A DNA stretch of 64,000 nt from Paenibacillus sp. FSL H8-0332. Lineage in GTDB: Bacteria; Bacillota; Bacilli; Paenibacillales; Paenibacillaceae. A program made the position numbers and the translations under genes. Each line of letters opens with the position of its first letter. Position 1 is the first letter of the stretch. Location of the stretch: assembly GCF_037963835.1 (NCBI RefSeq), contig NZ_CP150145.1:7316001-7380000 (forward strand), read 5' to 3'. The notes under the pieces were generated by a model. It was given only the letters and a program-made list of their open reading frames with translations, did no database searches and was not told the origin of the DNA. Below are positions 29,304 to 42,046 of the stretch, piece by piece.

Positions 29304-30356
29304 ATGCGTAATCTATTGGAAATCCAAAAGCAGCTTCTGCCTGATCTCATGGAAACCCTTAAGAGACGGTATACGATTCTACATCAGATCATGCTGTCCG
29401 ATATTATTGGGCGCAGAACGTTAGCCGCATCGCTTGATATGACCGAGCGGGTGCTGCGTGCCGAGACGGATCTTCTGAAATCGCAGGGGCTCATTGAGAT
29501 CGAGAGCGTCGGTATGCGCATTAGCGATGCCGGTCGCGGACTGCTTGACCTGCTGGAGCCGGTCGCCAAGAGCCTATTCGGCCTGGATGATCTGGAAGAG
29601 AAAATTCGTACTACGTACGGTCTCACCAAAGTAATTGTGGTACCTGGCGATTGCGAGACATCGCCGTTCACCAAGCGTGAACTGGGGCGTGCAGGCTCCA
29701 AGGCACTGCTCAGCGTACTGCGCAGTGACGACACGATTGCCGTCACCGGCGGATCAACCCTGGCCGAGATGGCCGATCAGTTGAGCCCGCCACTCCCCCT
29801 TTCCTATAAGAACGCCTGGGTCGTTCCGGCGCGTGGAGGACTGGGAGAGAGCATGGAGATACAGGCCAACACCATTGCTTCAACCATAGCCAAGCGGATT
29901 GGCGCCAATTACCGTCTGCTGCATGTGCCCGATCTGCTTAGCGGAGACGCTTATCAGTCGCTTGCGCAGGACTCCAATATTGGAGAGATTGTACAAATTA
30001 TCCGCAGATCGCGTATTATTGTACATGGAATAGGTGATGCCATTGAAATGACCCACCGCCGCAAGCTGGACTCCGGGACGATCTCAGAGATTCAGGGCGA
30101 GGGCGCTGTAGCCGAATCCTTCGGATACTATTTCAATGAGGACGGCGAAGTGGTTCACACTATGCTGACCATGGGGCTGCGCCTGGAAGACATTATCCGT
30201 ACAGAAGTCGTTATCGGTATTGCCGGAGGTAAACGCAAGGCGAAGGCCATTCATGCGATGCTGCGGTTCGGGCAAGAGGATATTCTCGTCATCGACGAGG
30301 CGGCTGCTGTCGAAATCGGTAAGGAAATCGACACACAGTTGCAAAAGGTCCTATAG
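29304..30356 (+). CDS. cggR: Central glycolytic genes regulator
   Basis: CggR is a SorC-family repressor of the lower glycolysis genes, released by fructose-1,6-bisphosphate. The 350-residue product has an N-terminal winged helix (about residues 15-75, with DIIGRRTLAASLDMTERVLRAETDLLKSQGLIEIE) and a sugar-binding domain from about residue 85 with VTGGSTLAEMADQL and VVIGIAGGKRKAKAIHAML. It is the first gene of the gapA cluster, preceded by its own operator. Confidence 0.94.
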   Translation: MRNLLEIQKQLLPDLMETLKRRYTILHQIMLSDIIGRRTLAASLDMTERVLRAETDLLKSQGLIEIESVGMRISDAGRGLLDLLEPVAKSLFGLDDLEEKIRTTYGLTKVIVVPGDCETSPFTKRELGRAGSKALLSVLRSDDTIAVTGGSTLAEMADQLSPPLPLSYKNAWVVPARGGLGESMEIQANTIASTIAKRIGANYRLLHVPDLLSGDAYQSLAQDSNIGEIVQIIRRSRIIVHGIGDAIEMTHRRKLDSGTISEIQGEGAVAESFGYYFNEDGEVVHTMLTMGLRLEDIIRTEVVIGIAGGKRKAKAIHAMLRFGQEDILVIDEAAAVEIGKEIDTQLQKVL

Positions 30357-30472
30357 ATTCCATTAAATGGGGCGCGCGCAAAGGGTTTATGCATTATACT
30401 TAACATTGTTGTCTTGACGAGCCTTACGGCCTGTCTTGAATAAATAAAACGAAATCTAGGAGGAACTATTCA

Positions 30473-31483
30473 ATGAGTGTAAAAGTTGGTATTAACGGTT
30501 TTGGACGTATTGGACGCCTTGCATTCCGCCGTATTCAAAATGTAGAAGGTATCGAAGTGGTAGCAATCAATGACTTGACTGACGCTAAGATGCTTGCTCA
30601 TTTGCTTAAATATGATACAACTCAAGGTAAATTCCAAGGCGATGTTGAAGTGCATGACGGCTTCTTCAAAGTTAACGGTAAAGATGTTAAGGTTCTGGCG
30701 AACCGCAACCCTGAAGAACTTCCTTGGGGCGAGCTTGGCGTTGATATCGTTCTGGAATGTACTGGTTTCTTCACAACTAAAGAAGCCGCTGAGAAGCACC
30801 TGAAAGGCGGAGCTAAGAAAGTAGTTATTTCCGCTCCAGCTACAGGCGACATGAAGACAGTTGTGTACAACGTTAACGATGACATCCTTGACGGTTCCGA
30901 AACTGTAATCTCCGGCGCATCTTGCACAACGAACTGCCTGGCTCCTATGGCCAAAGTTCTGAACGACAAATTCGGTATCATCGAAGGCCTGATGACTACT
31001 ATCCACGCTTACACAGGTGACCAGAATACTCTTGATGCTCCACACGCAAAAGGCGACTTCAGACGCGCCCGCGCTGCTGCTGAGAACATCATCCCTAACA
31101 CTACCGGTGCTGCTAAAGCCATCGGCCTGGTTATTCCAGCCCTGAAGGGCAAACTTGACGGTGCAGCACAACGTGTGCCTGTAGCTACAGGTTCCCTGAC
31201 TGAACTGGTTACTGTTCTGGATAAGAGCGTAACCGTTGAAGAAATCAATGCAGCCATGAAGGAAGCTTCTGACCCAGAAACTTACGGCTACACTGAAGAT
31301 GAAATCGTATCTTCCGACATCAAGGGTATGACTTTCGGTTCCCTGTTCGATGCAACTCAGACTAAAGTACTGACTGTTGGCGACAAACAGCTGGTTAAAA
31401 CTGTTGCTTGGTATGACAATGAAATGTCCTACACTGCACAGCTGGTTCGTACTTTGGAGAAATTCGCTAAGCTTGCTAAATAA
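30473..31483 (+). CDS. gapA: Glyceraldehyde-3-phosphate dehydrogenase
   Basis: GapA oxidises glyceraldehyde 3-phosphate with NAD and phosphate. The 336-residue product has the Rossmann start [16 protein letters not shown], the catalytic Cys in [12 protein letters not shown] and the closing [13 protein letters not shown]. The codon choice is less GC-rich than nearby genes, typical for very highly expressed genes. AGGAGGA precedes the ATG. A strong hairpin follows at 31511, so much gapA transcript may end before pgk. Confidence 0.97.
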   Translation: MSVKVGINGFGRIGRLAFRRIQNVEGIEVVAINDLTDAKMLAHLLKYDTTQGKFQGDVEVHDGFFKVNGKDVKVLANRNPEELPWGELGVDIVLECTGFFTTKEAAEKHLKGGAKKVVISAPATGDMKTVVYNVNDDILDGSETVISGASCTTNCLAPMAKVLNDKFGIIEGLMTTIHAYTGDQNTLDAPHAKGDFRRARAAAENIIPNTTGAAKAIGLVIPALKGKLDGAAQRVPVATGSLTELVTVLDKSVTVEEINAAMKEASDPETYGYTEDEIVSSDIKGMTFGSLFDATQTKVLTVGDKQLVKTVAWYDNEMSYTAQLVRTLEKFAKLAK

Positions 31484-31510
31484 GACCGATTTCATATAAG
31501 CAGTACAATA

Positions 31511-31545
31511 GAGCGGAAACAAGGAAAGTCTGTTTCCGCTCTTTC
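31511..31545 (+). terminator. Terminator between gapA and pgk
   Basis: GAGCGGAAACA and TGTTTCCGCTC form an 11-bp stem followed by TTTCT. It probably ends a share of transcripts or protects the cggR-gapA 3' end. Confidence 0.7.
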
Positions 31546-31615
31546 TAAATCAAATGGATTCGTGTGAAATGGCTTCGTGAAGGAACCAATTTTGGGTGTG
31601 GAGGAAATGTTAATC

Positions 31616-32797
31616 ATGAACAAAAAAAGTGTCCGTGATGTAGAAGTAAAAGGCAAACGCGTATTCGTGCGTGTAGATTTCAATGTGCCAGTGGAAGACG
31701 GCAAGATCACTGATGATACCCGTATCCGCGAAACCCTTCCAACAATTAAATACCTGATTGAGAACGGTGCAAAGGTCATTCTGGCCAGCCATATGGGTCG
31801 TCCTAAAGGCGAATTCGTTGATTCCATGCGTTTGACATCCGCTGCAGTCCGTTTGTCTGAATTGCTCGGCAAACCGGTAGCTAAAGCTGATGAGGCGATT
31901 GGCGAAACGGTAAAAGCGAAAATCGCTGAACTGAATGATGGCGATGTGCTTGTACTTGAGAATGTCCGTTTCTACAAAGGCGAAGAGAAGAATGATCCTG
32001 AACTGGCTAAGCAGTTCGCTGAACTGGCTGACCTGTTCGTCAATGACGCATTCGGCGCAGCTCACCGTGCCCATGCTTCGACAGAAGGAATCGCTCACTT
32101 CCTGCCTGCAGTATCCGGTCTTCTGATGGAGAAGGAATTGTCCGTTCTCGGCAAGGCGCTTTCTAACCCGGAACGTCCTTTCACTGCCATCATCGGCGGT
32201 TCCAAGGTTAAAGACAAGATTGACGTTATCGACCACCTGCTGACTCTGGCTGACAATGTACTGATTGGCGGCGGCCTTTCTTACACGTTCACCAAGGCTC
32301 AAGGTTACGAAATCGGCAAATCTTTGGTAGACAACGACAAGATTGATGCAGCGCTTGGATTCATCGAGAAAGCTAAGAAGCTGGGCAAGAACTTCGTGCT
32401 TCCGGTTGACGTTGTTGTCGCTGACAAGTTCGGTGCAGATGCCAACACCAAGATTGTAGATGTAACAGAGATTCCTGCAGACTGGGAAGGTCTGGACATC
32501 GGTCCTAAGACTCGTGAAATCTATGCCGATATTATCAAAAACTCCAAGCTGGTTGTATGGAATGGACCTATGGGCGTATTTGAAATCGATAAATTTGCTG
32601 AAGGTACTATTGCCGTAGCTCAGGCTTGCGCAACTACTGAAGGCTACACAGTTATCGGCGGCGGAGATTCCGCAGCAGCTGCTGAGAAATTCCACCTCGC
32701 AGACCAGATGGATCACATCTCCACTGGCGGCGGCGCATCGCTCGAGTTCATGGAAGGCAAGGCTCTTCCAGGTGTAGAAGCACTGAACGACAAGTAA
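31616..32797 (+). CDS. pgk: Phosphoglycerate kinase
   Basis: Pgk transfers phosphate from 1,3-bisphosphoglycerate to ADP. The ATG at 31616 is chosen because GGAGGAAA lies ten bases before it and the product then begins [25 protein letters not shown] like other Pgk proteins, with 393 residues. [10 protein letters not shown], the hinge region [10 protein letters not shown] and the nucleotide-binding [12 protein letters not shown] are present. It is followed closely by tpiA and pgm. Confidence 0.97.
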   Translation: MNKKSVRDVEVKGKRVFVRVDFNVPVEDGKITDDTRIRETLPTIKYLIENGAKVILASHMGRPKGEFVDSMRLTSAAVRLSELLGKPVAKADEAIGETVKAKIAELNDGDVLVLENVRFYKGEEKNDPELAKQFAELADLFVNDAFGAAHRAHASTEGIAHFLPAVSGLLMEKELSVLGKALSNPERPFTAIIGGSKVKDKIDVIDHLLTLADNVLIGGGLSYTFTKAQGYEIGKSLVDNDKIDAALGFIEKAKKLGKNFVLPVDVVVADKFGADANTKIVDVTEIPADWEGLDIGPKTREIYADIIKNSKLVVWNGPMGVFEIDKFAEGTIAVAQACATTEGYTVIGGGDSAAAAEKFHLADQMDHISTGGGASLEFMEGKALPGVEALNDK

Positions 32798-33580
<783 letters not shown>

Positions 33581-33582
33581 GG

Positions 33583-35127
33583 ATGTCAGCTCCAAGACCT
33601 GTAGCACTGATTATCATGGACGGCTTTGGATTGCGTAACACGGATGAGGGCAACGCCGTTGCCCAAGCCAACAAGCCGAACTACGACCGTTACCTGAAGC
33701 AATATCCGAATACTACGCTAACCGCTTGCGGCGAAGCTGTAGGTCTGCCGGAAGGCCAAATGGGTAACTCTGAAGTAGGGCACCTTAACATTGGAGCCGG
33801 CCGAATTGTATACCAGGACCTGACCCGTATCGACAAGTCGATACGTGATGGAGAATTCTTCGATAACGAGACGCTGGTGGCTGCCGTAAGAAGCGCTAAG
33901 TCAACCGGCAAAAAGCTTCACCTCTATGCGCTGGTATCCGATGGCGGTGTACACAGCCACATCAATCACCTGTTCGCCATGCTCGATCTGGCCAAAAAAG
34001 AAGATCTGCATGAAGTTTATATTCATGCCTTCATGGATGGCCGTGACGTAGCACCTGACAGTGGACAGAAGTTCATTCAGGATCTGGTCGGCAAGATTGA
34101 AGAGGTTGGCGTAGGTACGATTGCTACGGTATCCGGACGTTACTTCGCGATGGACCGTGACAAACGCTGGGAACGTGTAGAGAAGGCTTACCGTGCAATG
34201 GTATATGGCGAAGGCCCTAAATATACCGATGCCCTTCAGGCCATTACTGCATCCTACCAGAATTCTGTGTTCGATGAATTCGTGGAACCAAGTGTGATTG
34301 TGGACAGCCAGAATAACCCGGTAGCGACAGTGGAGAGCGGCGATTCCGTCATTTTCCTTAACTTCCGTCCTGACCGTGCGATTCAGCTGTCACAAGTGTT
34401 CACGAACTCGGATTTCCGCGGCTTCGACCGCGGTCCTAAGTTCCCGCAAGGCCTGCACTTCGTATGCCTGACTACCTTCAGTGAGACCGTTCAAGGCTTC
34501 GTGGCTTACTCCCCGAAGAACCTGGACAACACGCTCGGTGAAGTACTGGTTCAGCAGAACAAGAAGCAGCTGCGTATTGCGGAAACCGAGAAGTATCCGC
34601 ATGTGACCTTCTTCTTCAGCGGTGGACGCGATGAGGAGCTTCCTGGTGAGACCCGTATCCTGATCAACTCGCCCAAAGTGGCAACCTATGATCTGCAGCC
34701 TGAGATGAGCGCATACGAAGTGGCGGCGGCCTGCGTAGCGGAGATCGAAGCAGACAGACAGGATGCCATTATCCTGAACTTTGCTAACCCTGATATGGTA
34801 GGACACTCCGGCATGCTGGAGCCTACAATCAAGGCAGTTGAAGTAACGGACGAATGCGTAGGCAAAGTTGTGGATGCTGTGGTTGCCAAGGGCGGCGTAG
34901 CTATTATCATTGCCGACCACGGGAATGCGGATATGGTATTTGATGAGAACGGACGTCCGTTCACAGCCCATACCACCAACCCGGTTCCGTTCATCGTTAC
35001 CACCGAAAATGTAGTTCTGCGTGAAGCTGGTATTCTGGCAGATGTGGCACCGACAATCCTAGATCTGATGGGACTTCCGCAGCCTGCGGAAATGACCGGA
35101 CAATCCATGATTGCCAGCCGCAAATAA
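33583..35127 (+). CDS. gpmI: Phosphoglycerate mutase, cofactor-independent
   Basis: This manganese-dependent enzyme swaps 3- and 2-phosphoglycerate. The 514-residue product begins [13 protein letters not shown] with a metal Asp, carries the phosphoserine nucleophile in [15 protein letters not shown], and has [11 protein letters not shown] and [10 protein letters not shown] metal motifs near the end. It lies in the fixed order tpiA-pgm-eno. Confidence 0.96.
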   Translation: MSAPRPVALIIMDGFGLRNTDEGNAVAQANKPNYDRYLKQYPNTTLTACGEAVGLPEGQMGNSEVGHLNIGAGRIVYQDLTRIDKSIRDGEFFDNETLVAAVRSAKSTGKKLHLYALVSDGGVHSHINHLFAMLDLAKKEDLHEVYIHAFMDGRDVAPDSGQKFIQDLVGKIEEVGVGTIATVSGRYFAMDRDKRWERVEKAYRAMVYGEGPKYTDALQAITASYQNSVFDEFVEPSVIVDSQNNPVATVESGDSVIFLNFRPDRAIQLSQVFTNSDFRGFDRGPKFPQGLHFVCLTTFSETVQGFVAYSPKNLDNTLGEVLVQQNKKQLRIAETEKYPHVTFFFSGGRDEELPGETRILINSPKVATYDLQPEMSAYEVAAACVAEIEADRQDAIILNFANPDMVGHSGMLEPTIKAVEVTDECVGKVVDAVVAKGGVAIIIADHGNADMVFDENGRPFTAHTTNPVPFIVTTENVVLREAGILADVAPTILDLMGLPQPAEMTGQSMIASRK

Positions 35128-35196
35128 GCAAGACTCATAGTTCCGTTCCAATAAAGTTCCACTGCAACACCAAACCCAAAGTTAAAAGGAGATTAA

Positions 35197-36489
<1,293 letters not shown>

Positions 36490-36513
36490 TTCCTTTTGAA
36501 TATAGGTACAATG

Positions 36514-36541
36514 AGCCTGCCGGTTTCCGGCAGGCTTTTTT
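36514..36541 (+). terminator. Intrinsic terminator after eno
   Basis: AGCCTGCCGG-TTT-CCGGCAGGCT followed by six T ends the glycolytic cluster. Confidence 0.93.
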
Positions 36542-36615
36542 GAAGCTGATATCCGCGATAGAAGGCAAACTTGAGATTTTCATAGTGAGATAAGGCTAGA
36601 ATGCAGTCTGGAAGG

Positions 36616-36644
36616 TTGTATTCAATCTATGGCTATGATAAAAT
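36616..36644 (+). promoter_or_regulatory. secG promoter
   Basis: TTGTAT and TAAAAT are 17 bases apart, about 75 bases before secG. Confidence 0.55.
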
Positions 36645-36718
36645 GAGAATGCTGTTTATGAAACGGAAATTCTAATTTAGCATAGATAGTGATGCTTGGA
36701 CGTAGGAGGTGGAAGTGA

Positions 36719-36952
36719 ATGGATATCTTTTTGAAAGTGGTGCTTCTGATTTTTGCCGTAGGTCTGATTGCGGTCGTTCTTCTGCAAAAAGGGAAAAGTG
36801 CAGGTCTTTCCGGTGCCATCTCCGGCGGTGCTGAGCATCTCTTCGGTAAAACAAAGGCACGCGGTATGGAGCTAGTGCTGCAGCGTGTAACAGTTGGTCT
36901 GGCGGCTGGATTCTTCATCATGTCAATTGTTGTTGCCATTGTTGTTGAATAA
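36719..36952 (+). CDS. secG: Preprotein translocase subunit SecG
   Basis: SecG is the small third subunit of the SecYEG channel. The 77-residue protein has two membrane helices (about 3-22 and 55-75) joined by the conserved cytoplasmic loop [40 protein letters not shown] lies before the ATG. Position before rnr and smpB matches B. subtilis. Confidence 0.95.
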   Translation: MDIFLKVVLLIFAVGLIAVVLLQKGKSAGLSGAISGGAEHLFGKTKARGMELVLQRVTVGLAAGFFIMSIVVAIVVE

Positions 36953-36963
36953 TTGGTCTACAG

Positions 36964-37006
36964 TAAGCCTTCGCTCTGTTCTGAATGGAATAGACGGGGG
37001 CTTTTT
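36964..37006 (+). terminator. Terminator after secG
   Basis: AAGCCTTCGCTCT pairs imperfectly with AGACGGGGGCTT, followed by TTTTTT. Confidence 0.65.
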
Positions 37007-37183
37007 TGTATGCGGATTTAATATTGTGAACATCATAACAGGGATGCCCGGGATTAATTTCGTGTATACTAGGGTATGAAGTATATAAAGGTAAATTTTA
37101 CTTGAAATGATTACCGTGCAATAGGACAAGGCATACATATATGCCAGTGCATAGGAATGCTGCAGGAGGCTGAGGTGACGAAC

Positions 37184-40129
37184 ATGATAACACAAGAAAT
37201 CTTGCTTGATTTCATGCGGGAGACCGCTTATAAACCACTAACTTATGAAGAACTGGTGAGCCATTTCGCCATTCAGGATAGTGCCGATTTCAAAGCCTTC
37301 GAAGCTTTATTGGTGGAACTTGAGAAGGACGGCCGGATCATATTGACCCGCAGCAGCCGCTATGGTGTGCCCGAGCGGATGGATTTGCTGCGCGGACGGC
37401 TACAGGTCCATGCGAAGGGTTTTGCTTTTCTGATTCCCGATAACCGGGAGCACCCGGATGTGTATATTCACGCGAACGATCTGAAGGGTGCAATGAACGG
37501 CGATATTGTCTTGATCCGTGTTACCTCGAAGAGCCCGTCCGGCGGGCGGATGGAAGGCGAAGTGGAACGGATTCTGATTAGAGGCGTGTCGCAGACGGTG
37601 GGTGTCTTCCAGAGCCTGGAGTCCTATGGCTTCGTGCTGCCTGACGATAAGCGGATTAACCGGGATATTTTCATCCCCAAGGAGTCTTTCAAGGGTGCGG
37701 TTGACGGGGAAAAGGTGGTTGTCCGCATTGTAAGTTATCCGGAGGGCCGTGCTGCGGCTGAGGGCGAGATCATTGAAATCCTTGGCCATAAGGATGATCC
37801 GGGCGTGGATATTCTGTCGGTAATCCGTAAGCATCAGCTTCCGGAGGCTTTCCCGGCTGAGGTGATGACGGAAGCGGAGCAGGCGCCGGATTCCATCACG
37901 GATGAAGAGATTATCGAGCAGGGGCGGCGTGATCTGCGCGGGCTCAATATCGTAACGATTGACGGCGCAGATGCCAAGGATCTGGATGATGCGGTCAACG
38001 TGGAGCGTCTGGAGAATGGCCATTATAAGCTGGGCGTTCATATTGCTGACGTAGGTTATTATGTGCGCGAAGGCTCTGAGCTGGACAAGGAAGCCTATGA
38101 CCGCGGGTGCAGTGTGTACCTGGTGGACCGTGTCATTCCGATGCTTCCGCACCGGCTGTCGAACGGCATTTGCAGCTTGAATCCGCAGGTTGACCGTCTG
38201 ACGATGTCCTGTGAAATGGAATTCGACGAGCAGATGAAGGTTGTGAACCACGATGTCTTCACCAGTGTGATCCGCACGAAGGAGAGAATGACCTACTCCG
38301 ACGTACGGAAGATTGTGGAGGATAAAGATCCGGAGCTGCTGGAGCGTTATGCTCCGCTGATCGGGGATTTCCGGCTGATGAAGGAGATCGCGATGAAGCT
38401 GCGCGATGCCCGGATGCGGCGCGGGGCGGTGGATTTTGATTTTGAAGAGAGCAAGATTATTGTAGATGAGGCCGGTAAGGCTATCGATATTGTAAAACGT
38501 GAGCGCTCTGTGGCGGAGCAGATTATTGAGGAATTCATGCTGGCGGCAAATGAGACGGTGGCGGAGCACTTCCACTGGCTGAAGGTTCCGTTCCTGTACC
38601 GGATTCATGAGGACCCGGACCCGGAGAAGCTGCAGAACTTCATGGCTTTTGCGGCTAACTTCGGCCATCACGTGAAGGGCCGGGGGAATTCGGTTCACCC
38701 GCGCGCCCTCCAGGATCTGCTGGAGCAGATTCAGGGAACGAAGGAGCAGACGGTGATCAGCACGATGATGCTGCGCTCCATGAAGCAGGCGAAGTATGAT
38801 GCTGAGAGCACGGGGCACTTCGGGCTGGCAGCGGAATTCTATTCCCACTTCACCTCACCGATCCGCCGTTATCCCGATCTGGTCATTCACCGCGTCATGC
38901 GTGAGGTGCTTGAGAATGGCGGAGCGCTGAACGAGAAGCGCCATGAATATATGGCTTCCCGGATGCCGGATATTGCCCAGCAGTCCTCGGAACGTGAGCG
39001 TGTGGCTGTCGAGGCCGAGCGCGATACCGAGCAGCTGAAGAAAGCGGAGTTCATGCAGGACAAGGTTGGCGAGGAATTCGACGCCATGATCAGCAGCGTG
39101 ACCAGCTTCGGGATGTTCATTGAGCTGGACAATACGGTCGAAGGTCTTATTCGCCTCAGTGCGCTGACAGATGATTACTACCACTTCGATGAAGCTCATA
39201 TGGCGCTGATCGGTGAGCGCACCTCCAAGGTCTTCCGCATCGGTGATGAAGTGAAGATCCGCGTCGCCAAGGTCAACATGGATGACCATACCATCGACTT
39301 CGAGTTGTTGGATATGAAGCCGCGCTCGGCTGGCGATCACCGGAATTACGGTGGTCGCGGCGGCAAAGGCGGCCGTCCGGGCGCCGGAGGCCTCAGCAAG
39401 CCGTTCGCCGGCAAGGCTGGAGGCGGCAAGGGCCGTGGCGGTAAAGGCAAGCCCGGCAGTGCTGCTGCCGGAGGCAAGAACGGCGCCGCCAAGAAGAAGG
39501 GCGGCGCGGGTACGGGCGGCAGCTTCGGCGCTGCCGGGAAGAACGGTGCCCCTGCTGCAGCAGGCGGAAGCCTCGGCGCCGTTACTGCAGGCGCCGGGAA
39601 CGGGCCGCGCGCAGACGGAGCGGCGGCGTGGGACATCGCCGGCGCAGCAGGCAGCGGCCGCAAGCGCGGCCGCGGGCCGGAAGCGGCAGCGCGGCGCGGG
39701 CTTGCCGCCGCAGGCGCAGCGGGCGGCGGCAAGGCGGACCGCCGGGGCGAAGCCGGCGGGTCTGGCGCTCCGCGCGAGGGCGGCAGAGGCCGCGGCGCGG
39801 AGGCCGGTGGCGGTGCCGGGGGACGCGGCATCGCTTTCGGCTTTGGCTCGGGCAAGGGCGGCTACGGCGCGCCGAGCGGTGGCGGGTCTGAGCAGGCGGG
39901 CGGTGACCTGCGCGGCGTAGACGCGAGCACACGGTTCCGCAGCCGCGAGGATCTCGGGGCTGACGGCCGCGGCGCGGCGCCGGAAGGCAAGGGCAGCCGC
40001 AAGAAGAAAGGCGGCGTGTTCATTAGCCCCTCCGTGACGCCAGGCAACGTGGGGTCCGCAGGCCAGGCCGGAGCTGACACTGGCGAGATGAGCGGGCGCC
40101 GTAAGCGTAAGAAGAAACCTAAGGCGTAG
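37184..40129 (+). CDS. rnr: Ribonuclease R with long Gly/Ala/Arg/Lys-rich C-terminal tail
   Basis: RNase R is a processive 3'-5' exonuclease that clears structured RNA and helps tmRNA quality control. GAGGTGA before the ATG at 37184 gives 981 residues. Order: N-terminal helix-turn-helix, cold-shock-like domains, the RNB catalytic domain with [15 protein letters not shown] (metal Asp near residue 260) and [12 protein letters not shown], and an S1 domain at about 630-711. From about residue 711 to the end the protein is a low-complexity tail rich in Gly, Ala, Arg and Lys, ending [12 protein letters not shown]. subtilis RNase R is about 780 residues, so the tail adds roughly 200. It is followed by smpB and ssrA. 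Confidence 0.95.
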   Translation: MITQEILLDFMRETAYKPLTYEELVSHFAIQDSADFKAFEALLVELEKDGRIILTRSSRYGVPERMDLLRGRLQVHAKGFAFLIPDNREHPDVYIHANDLKGAMNGDIVLIRVTSKSPSGGRMEGEVERILIRGVSQTVGVFQSLESYGFVLPDDKRINRDIFIPKESFKGAVDGEKVVVRIVSYPEGRAAAEGEIIEILGHKDDPGVDILSVIRKHQLPEAFPAEVMTEAEQAPDSITDEEIIEQGRRDLRGLNIVTIDGADAKDLDDAVNVERLENGHYKLGVHIADVGYYVREGSELDKEAYDRGCSVYLVDRVIPMLPHRLSNGICSLNPQVDRLTMSCEMEFDEQMKVVNHDVFTSVIRTKERMTYSDVRKIVEDKDPELLERYAPLIGDFRLMKEIAMKLRDARMRRGAVDFDFEESKIIVDEAGKAIDIVKRERSVAEQIIEEFMLAANETVAEHFHWLKVPFLYRIHEDPDPEKLQNFMAFAANFGHHVKGRGNSVHPRALQDLLEQIQGTKEQTVISTMMLRSMKQAKYDAESTGHFGLAAEFYSHFTSPIRRYPDLVIHRVMREVLENGGALNEKRHEYMASRMPDIAQQSSERERVAVEAERDTEQLKKAEFMQDKVGEEFDAMISSVTSFGMFIELDNTVEGLIRLSALTDDYYHFDEAHMALIGERTSKVFRIGDEVKIRVAKVNMDDHTIDFELLDMKPRSAGDHRNYGGRGGKGGRPGAGGLSKPFAGKAGGGKGRGGKGKPGSAAAGGKNGAAKKKGGAGTGGSFGAAGKNGAPAAAGGSLGAVTAGAGNGPRADGAAAWDIAGAAGSGRKRGRGPEAAARRGLAAAGAAGGGKADRRGEAGGSGAPREGGRGRGAEAGGGAGGRGIAFGFGSGKGGYGAPSGGGSEQAGGDLRGVDASTRFRSREDLGADGRGAAPEGKGSRKKKGGVFISPSVTPGNVGSAGQAGADTGEMSGRRKRKKKPKA

Positions 40130-40143
40130 GCTGAATGATATGA

Positions 40144-40176
40144 GGCACTGTTTCCTTTAGGGGAACAGTGCTTTTT
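40144..40176 (+). terminator. Intrinsic terminator after rnr
   Basis: GGCACTGTTTCC pairs with GGGGAACAGTGC, followed by five T. Confidence 0.85.
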
Positions 40177-40307
40177 AATAAGAATTAGGCTTCACACGAC
40201 CACAGCATAGAGCGATCCTTCCTTGCGCTGGCAGCTCCGCTTTTGATACAATATAGACCTGGTGTCCATGAAGGATTGCCGGGAATTCGATTCAAGGAGT
40301 GACGCTC

Positions 40308-40787
40308 ATGGGTAAAAAAGCAGACGGGAAAGTGCTCGCCCAGAACAAAAAAGCTTCCCATGACTATTTTATTGAGGACACCTACGAAGCTGGTTTGGTT
40401 CTTACAGGTACAGAGATCAAATCGCTGCGTAATGGCCGCGCCAACATAGGGGATGCGTTCGCTACGATCCGTAATGGTGAGATTCATATCCACAACATGC
40501 ATATCAGTCCTTTTGAACAGGGAAACCGCGCCAATCCTACCGACCCTACGCGTACACGTAAGCTGCTTATGCATAAGGAGCAGATACACAAGCTGCTGGG
40601 CTCATCCAAACGGGATGGCTTCACCATTGTGCCGCTTAAGATATATGTGCGTAATGGCTATGCCAAGCTGCTGATTGGTCTGGGTAAAGGTAAGAAGGAA
40701 TACGACAAACGGGATTCCGCCGCGAAGCGAGACGCTCAGCGTGATATCCAGCGTGTGTTGCGCGACAAACAGAAGGTGGCCAGATAG
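40308..40787 (+). CDS. smpB: SsrA-binding protein SmpB
   Basis: SmpB binds tmRNA and brings it to stalled ribosomes. The 159-residue beta-barrel protein has [50 protein letters not shown] and a basic C-terminal tail [23 protein letters not shown] before the ATG at 40308 decides against the in-frame GTG at 40299. The tmRNA gene lies 200 bases downstream. Confidence 0.97.
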   Translation: MGKKADGKVLAQNKKASHDYFIEDTYEAGLVLTGTEIKSLRNGRANIGDAFATIRNGEIHIHNMHISPFEQGNRANPTDPTRTRKLLMHKEQIHKLLGSSKRDGFTIVPLKIYVRNGYAKLLIGLGKGKKEYDKRDSAAKRDAQRDIQRVLRDKQKVAR

Positions 40788-40836
40788 ACTGACTTCTGCA
40801 CCAGCGCCAAATGGTTCCAGATTCAACCTTCAATTC

Positions 40837-40856
40837 CTTTAACCCACGTGTTAAAG
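40837..40856. promoter_or_regulatory. Palindrome upstream of the ssrA promoter
   Basis: CTTTAACCCACGTGTTAAAG has perfect seven-base arms around a six-base centre and would cover the -35 region of the ssrA promoter. The binding factor is unknown. Confidence 0.4.
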
Positions 40857-40868
40857 TGTTGATAAATG

Positions 40869-40877
40869 TGCTATACT
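40869..40877 (+). promoter_or_regulatory. ssrA extended -10 promoter element
   Basis: TGCTATACT, about 110 bases before the mature tmRNA 5' end. The -35 region is weak. Confidence 0.5.
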
Positions 40878-40989
40878 GGGTAAGTAGATTTTTTGCTTCT
40901 GAACAGCCATCTTAAGTCAGATCGCTGTGTACCGGATCAGCATTTGTGCTTGTGATTGATCCGTTAATCCGAAGCGCCCTTTCTAATAA

Positions 40990-41350
40990 GGGGCCGTTCT
41001 TGGATTCGACGGGGATAGTTCGAGCATGAGTAGCGAGTAGTGGGGACGCGTCCGCTTCATCAACGCTAAAGCCTATTAAACGGCAAACAACAAAACAACT
41101 ACGCTTTCGCAGCCTAAGAAACTGTGTGCGTGCTTCTACTCTGCATCGTCCATGTGACAGGGCTAGGGGCTAACAAATAGTGGAATACGCTGTCTCATCT
41201 CCGCCTGGGGTGAGCTGAAGAAGATAATCAGGCTGACCCGAAGGGGACCCGGTTACGGGGGCTTCTAGGGTGACATCAAAACTGTAACTACACTCGTAGA
41301 AGCTTATGTGCCGTTATCTTCGGACAGGGGTTCGACTCCCCTCGGCTCCA
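40990..41350 (+). ncRNA. ssrA: tmRNA (10Sa RNA)
   Basis: The tRNA-like ends GGGGCCG and CGGCTCC pair with one G-U, followed by a discriminator A. The CCA is not encoded. The T arm GGGGTTCGACTCCCC is perfect. The tag frame runs from GGC at 41082 to TAA at 41115-41117 and encodes GKQQNNYAFAA, ending in the Ala-Ala degron. The gene follows smpB. Its 3' 200 bases are repeated downstream at 43464-43664. Confidence 0.96.
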
Positions 41351-41367
41351 TATGGAGTATCAGTGAA

Positions 41368-41392
41368 AGACACCTTAAGGGGTGTCTTTTTT
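41368..41392 (+). terminator. ssrA terminator
   Basis: AGACACC and GGTGTCT pair and are followed by six T. The hairpin recurs at 43680-43706 and 45192-45218. Confidence 0.88.
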
Positions 41393-41772
41393 CATTTCAG
41401 AGGCTGTTTGGACTATATGTGGTGGTTAAAAAGCTTGCTATGCCACTGTTTCTGGGGCTTGCTGTTAATGGGTACAGTGAGTTTCACTGAGGCTATACGG
41501 AGACAGGAGGTTTTGGCCGCCACGTAACCAGTGATAAAAAAACCCTTCGGTGTGTGTTTTCGCCTTCCATACCCATCATCCGCACCTCGATTCTTTAATA
41601 CTACTTCTCAAAGTACCTCTCTAAAGCCTCCAAAGCTTCTCTGTTATTCAATTACTCTAATTTGCACATATCTGTACCTAAAATATTTCAAACGACAACC
41701 TGAGTCAATCTGAGCGCTTTTACGTATCTTTGCAAGGTTCAGAACCCTTGAAAAATGATATAATAATAATGA
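41393..41772. other. Non-coding start of the ssrA-linked accessory region
   Basis: No gene is recognised. Short open frames here have no ribosome sites and no recognisable domains. An inverted repeat CAAGGTTCAGAACCCTTG at 41735-41752 is followed by the AT-rich TATAATAATAATG before the Rpn-like fragment. Confidence 0.5.
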
Positions 41773-42012
41773 ATGGAACTGATACCGATGGATTTGCTGG
41801 ACCTGCGTGTGGATTTTGTATTTAAACGGATATTTGGCGGCGAGAACAATAAGGATGTGCTGCTGGCGTTTTTTAACCGAATTTTCACCGAAGCTGGCGA
41901 GCCGCGGCTGACTGAGATCATCCTGATGAACCCTTATACGGATAAAGACGATCCGCTCGACAAACAATCCATTTTTGATGTGTTTATGCCAAGACCTCTG
42001 GAGGTAATTTGA
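41773..42012 (+). pseudogene. Rpn-family nuclease/transposase, N-terminal fragment
   Basis: The 79-residue fragment DLLDLRVDFVFKRIFGGENNKDVLLAFFNRIF and LMNPYTDKDDPLDKQSIFDV is the N-terminal start of Rpn (PD-(D/E)XK family transposase) proteins. After SIFDV, where the family continues into its nuclease core, the similarity stops and the frame closes within eleven residues. The family's C-terminal part is found at 43070. The middle of about 100 residues, including the catalytic core, is missing. The minus-strand P-loop gene at 42047-42898 sits in the gap. Confidence 0.8.
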
Positions 42013-42046
42013 TTGATATAGAGATGTACGAGTGTAGTTAGGTCAA

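Noticed and set aside
30470-31522. 350-codon minus-strand open frame opposite gapA
   Set aside because: It mirrors a strongly biased, highly expressed gene and has no domain or ribosome site of its own. Biased codon use leaves the opposite strand free of stops.
37400-38848. 482-codon minus-strand open frame opposite rnr
   Set aside because: It is an antisense shadow of the RNB domain with no recognisable motifs.
39346-39932. Overlapping Pro/Arg-rich frames on both strands within the RNase R tail
   Set aside because: Very high GC removes stop codons in all frames. The rnr frame continues cleanly through to smpB, so these are by-products.
41306-41713. Short plus-strand frames after ssrA
   Set aside because: They begin inside the tmRNA or lack ribosome sites, and the products match nothing known.
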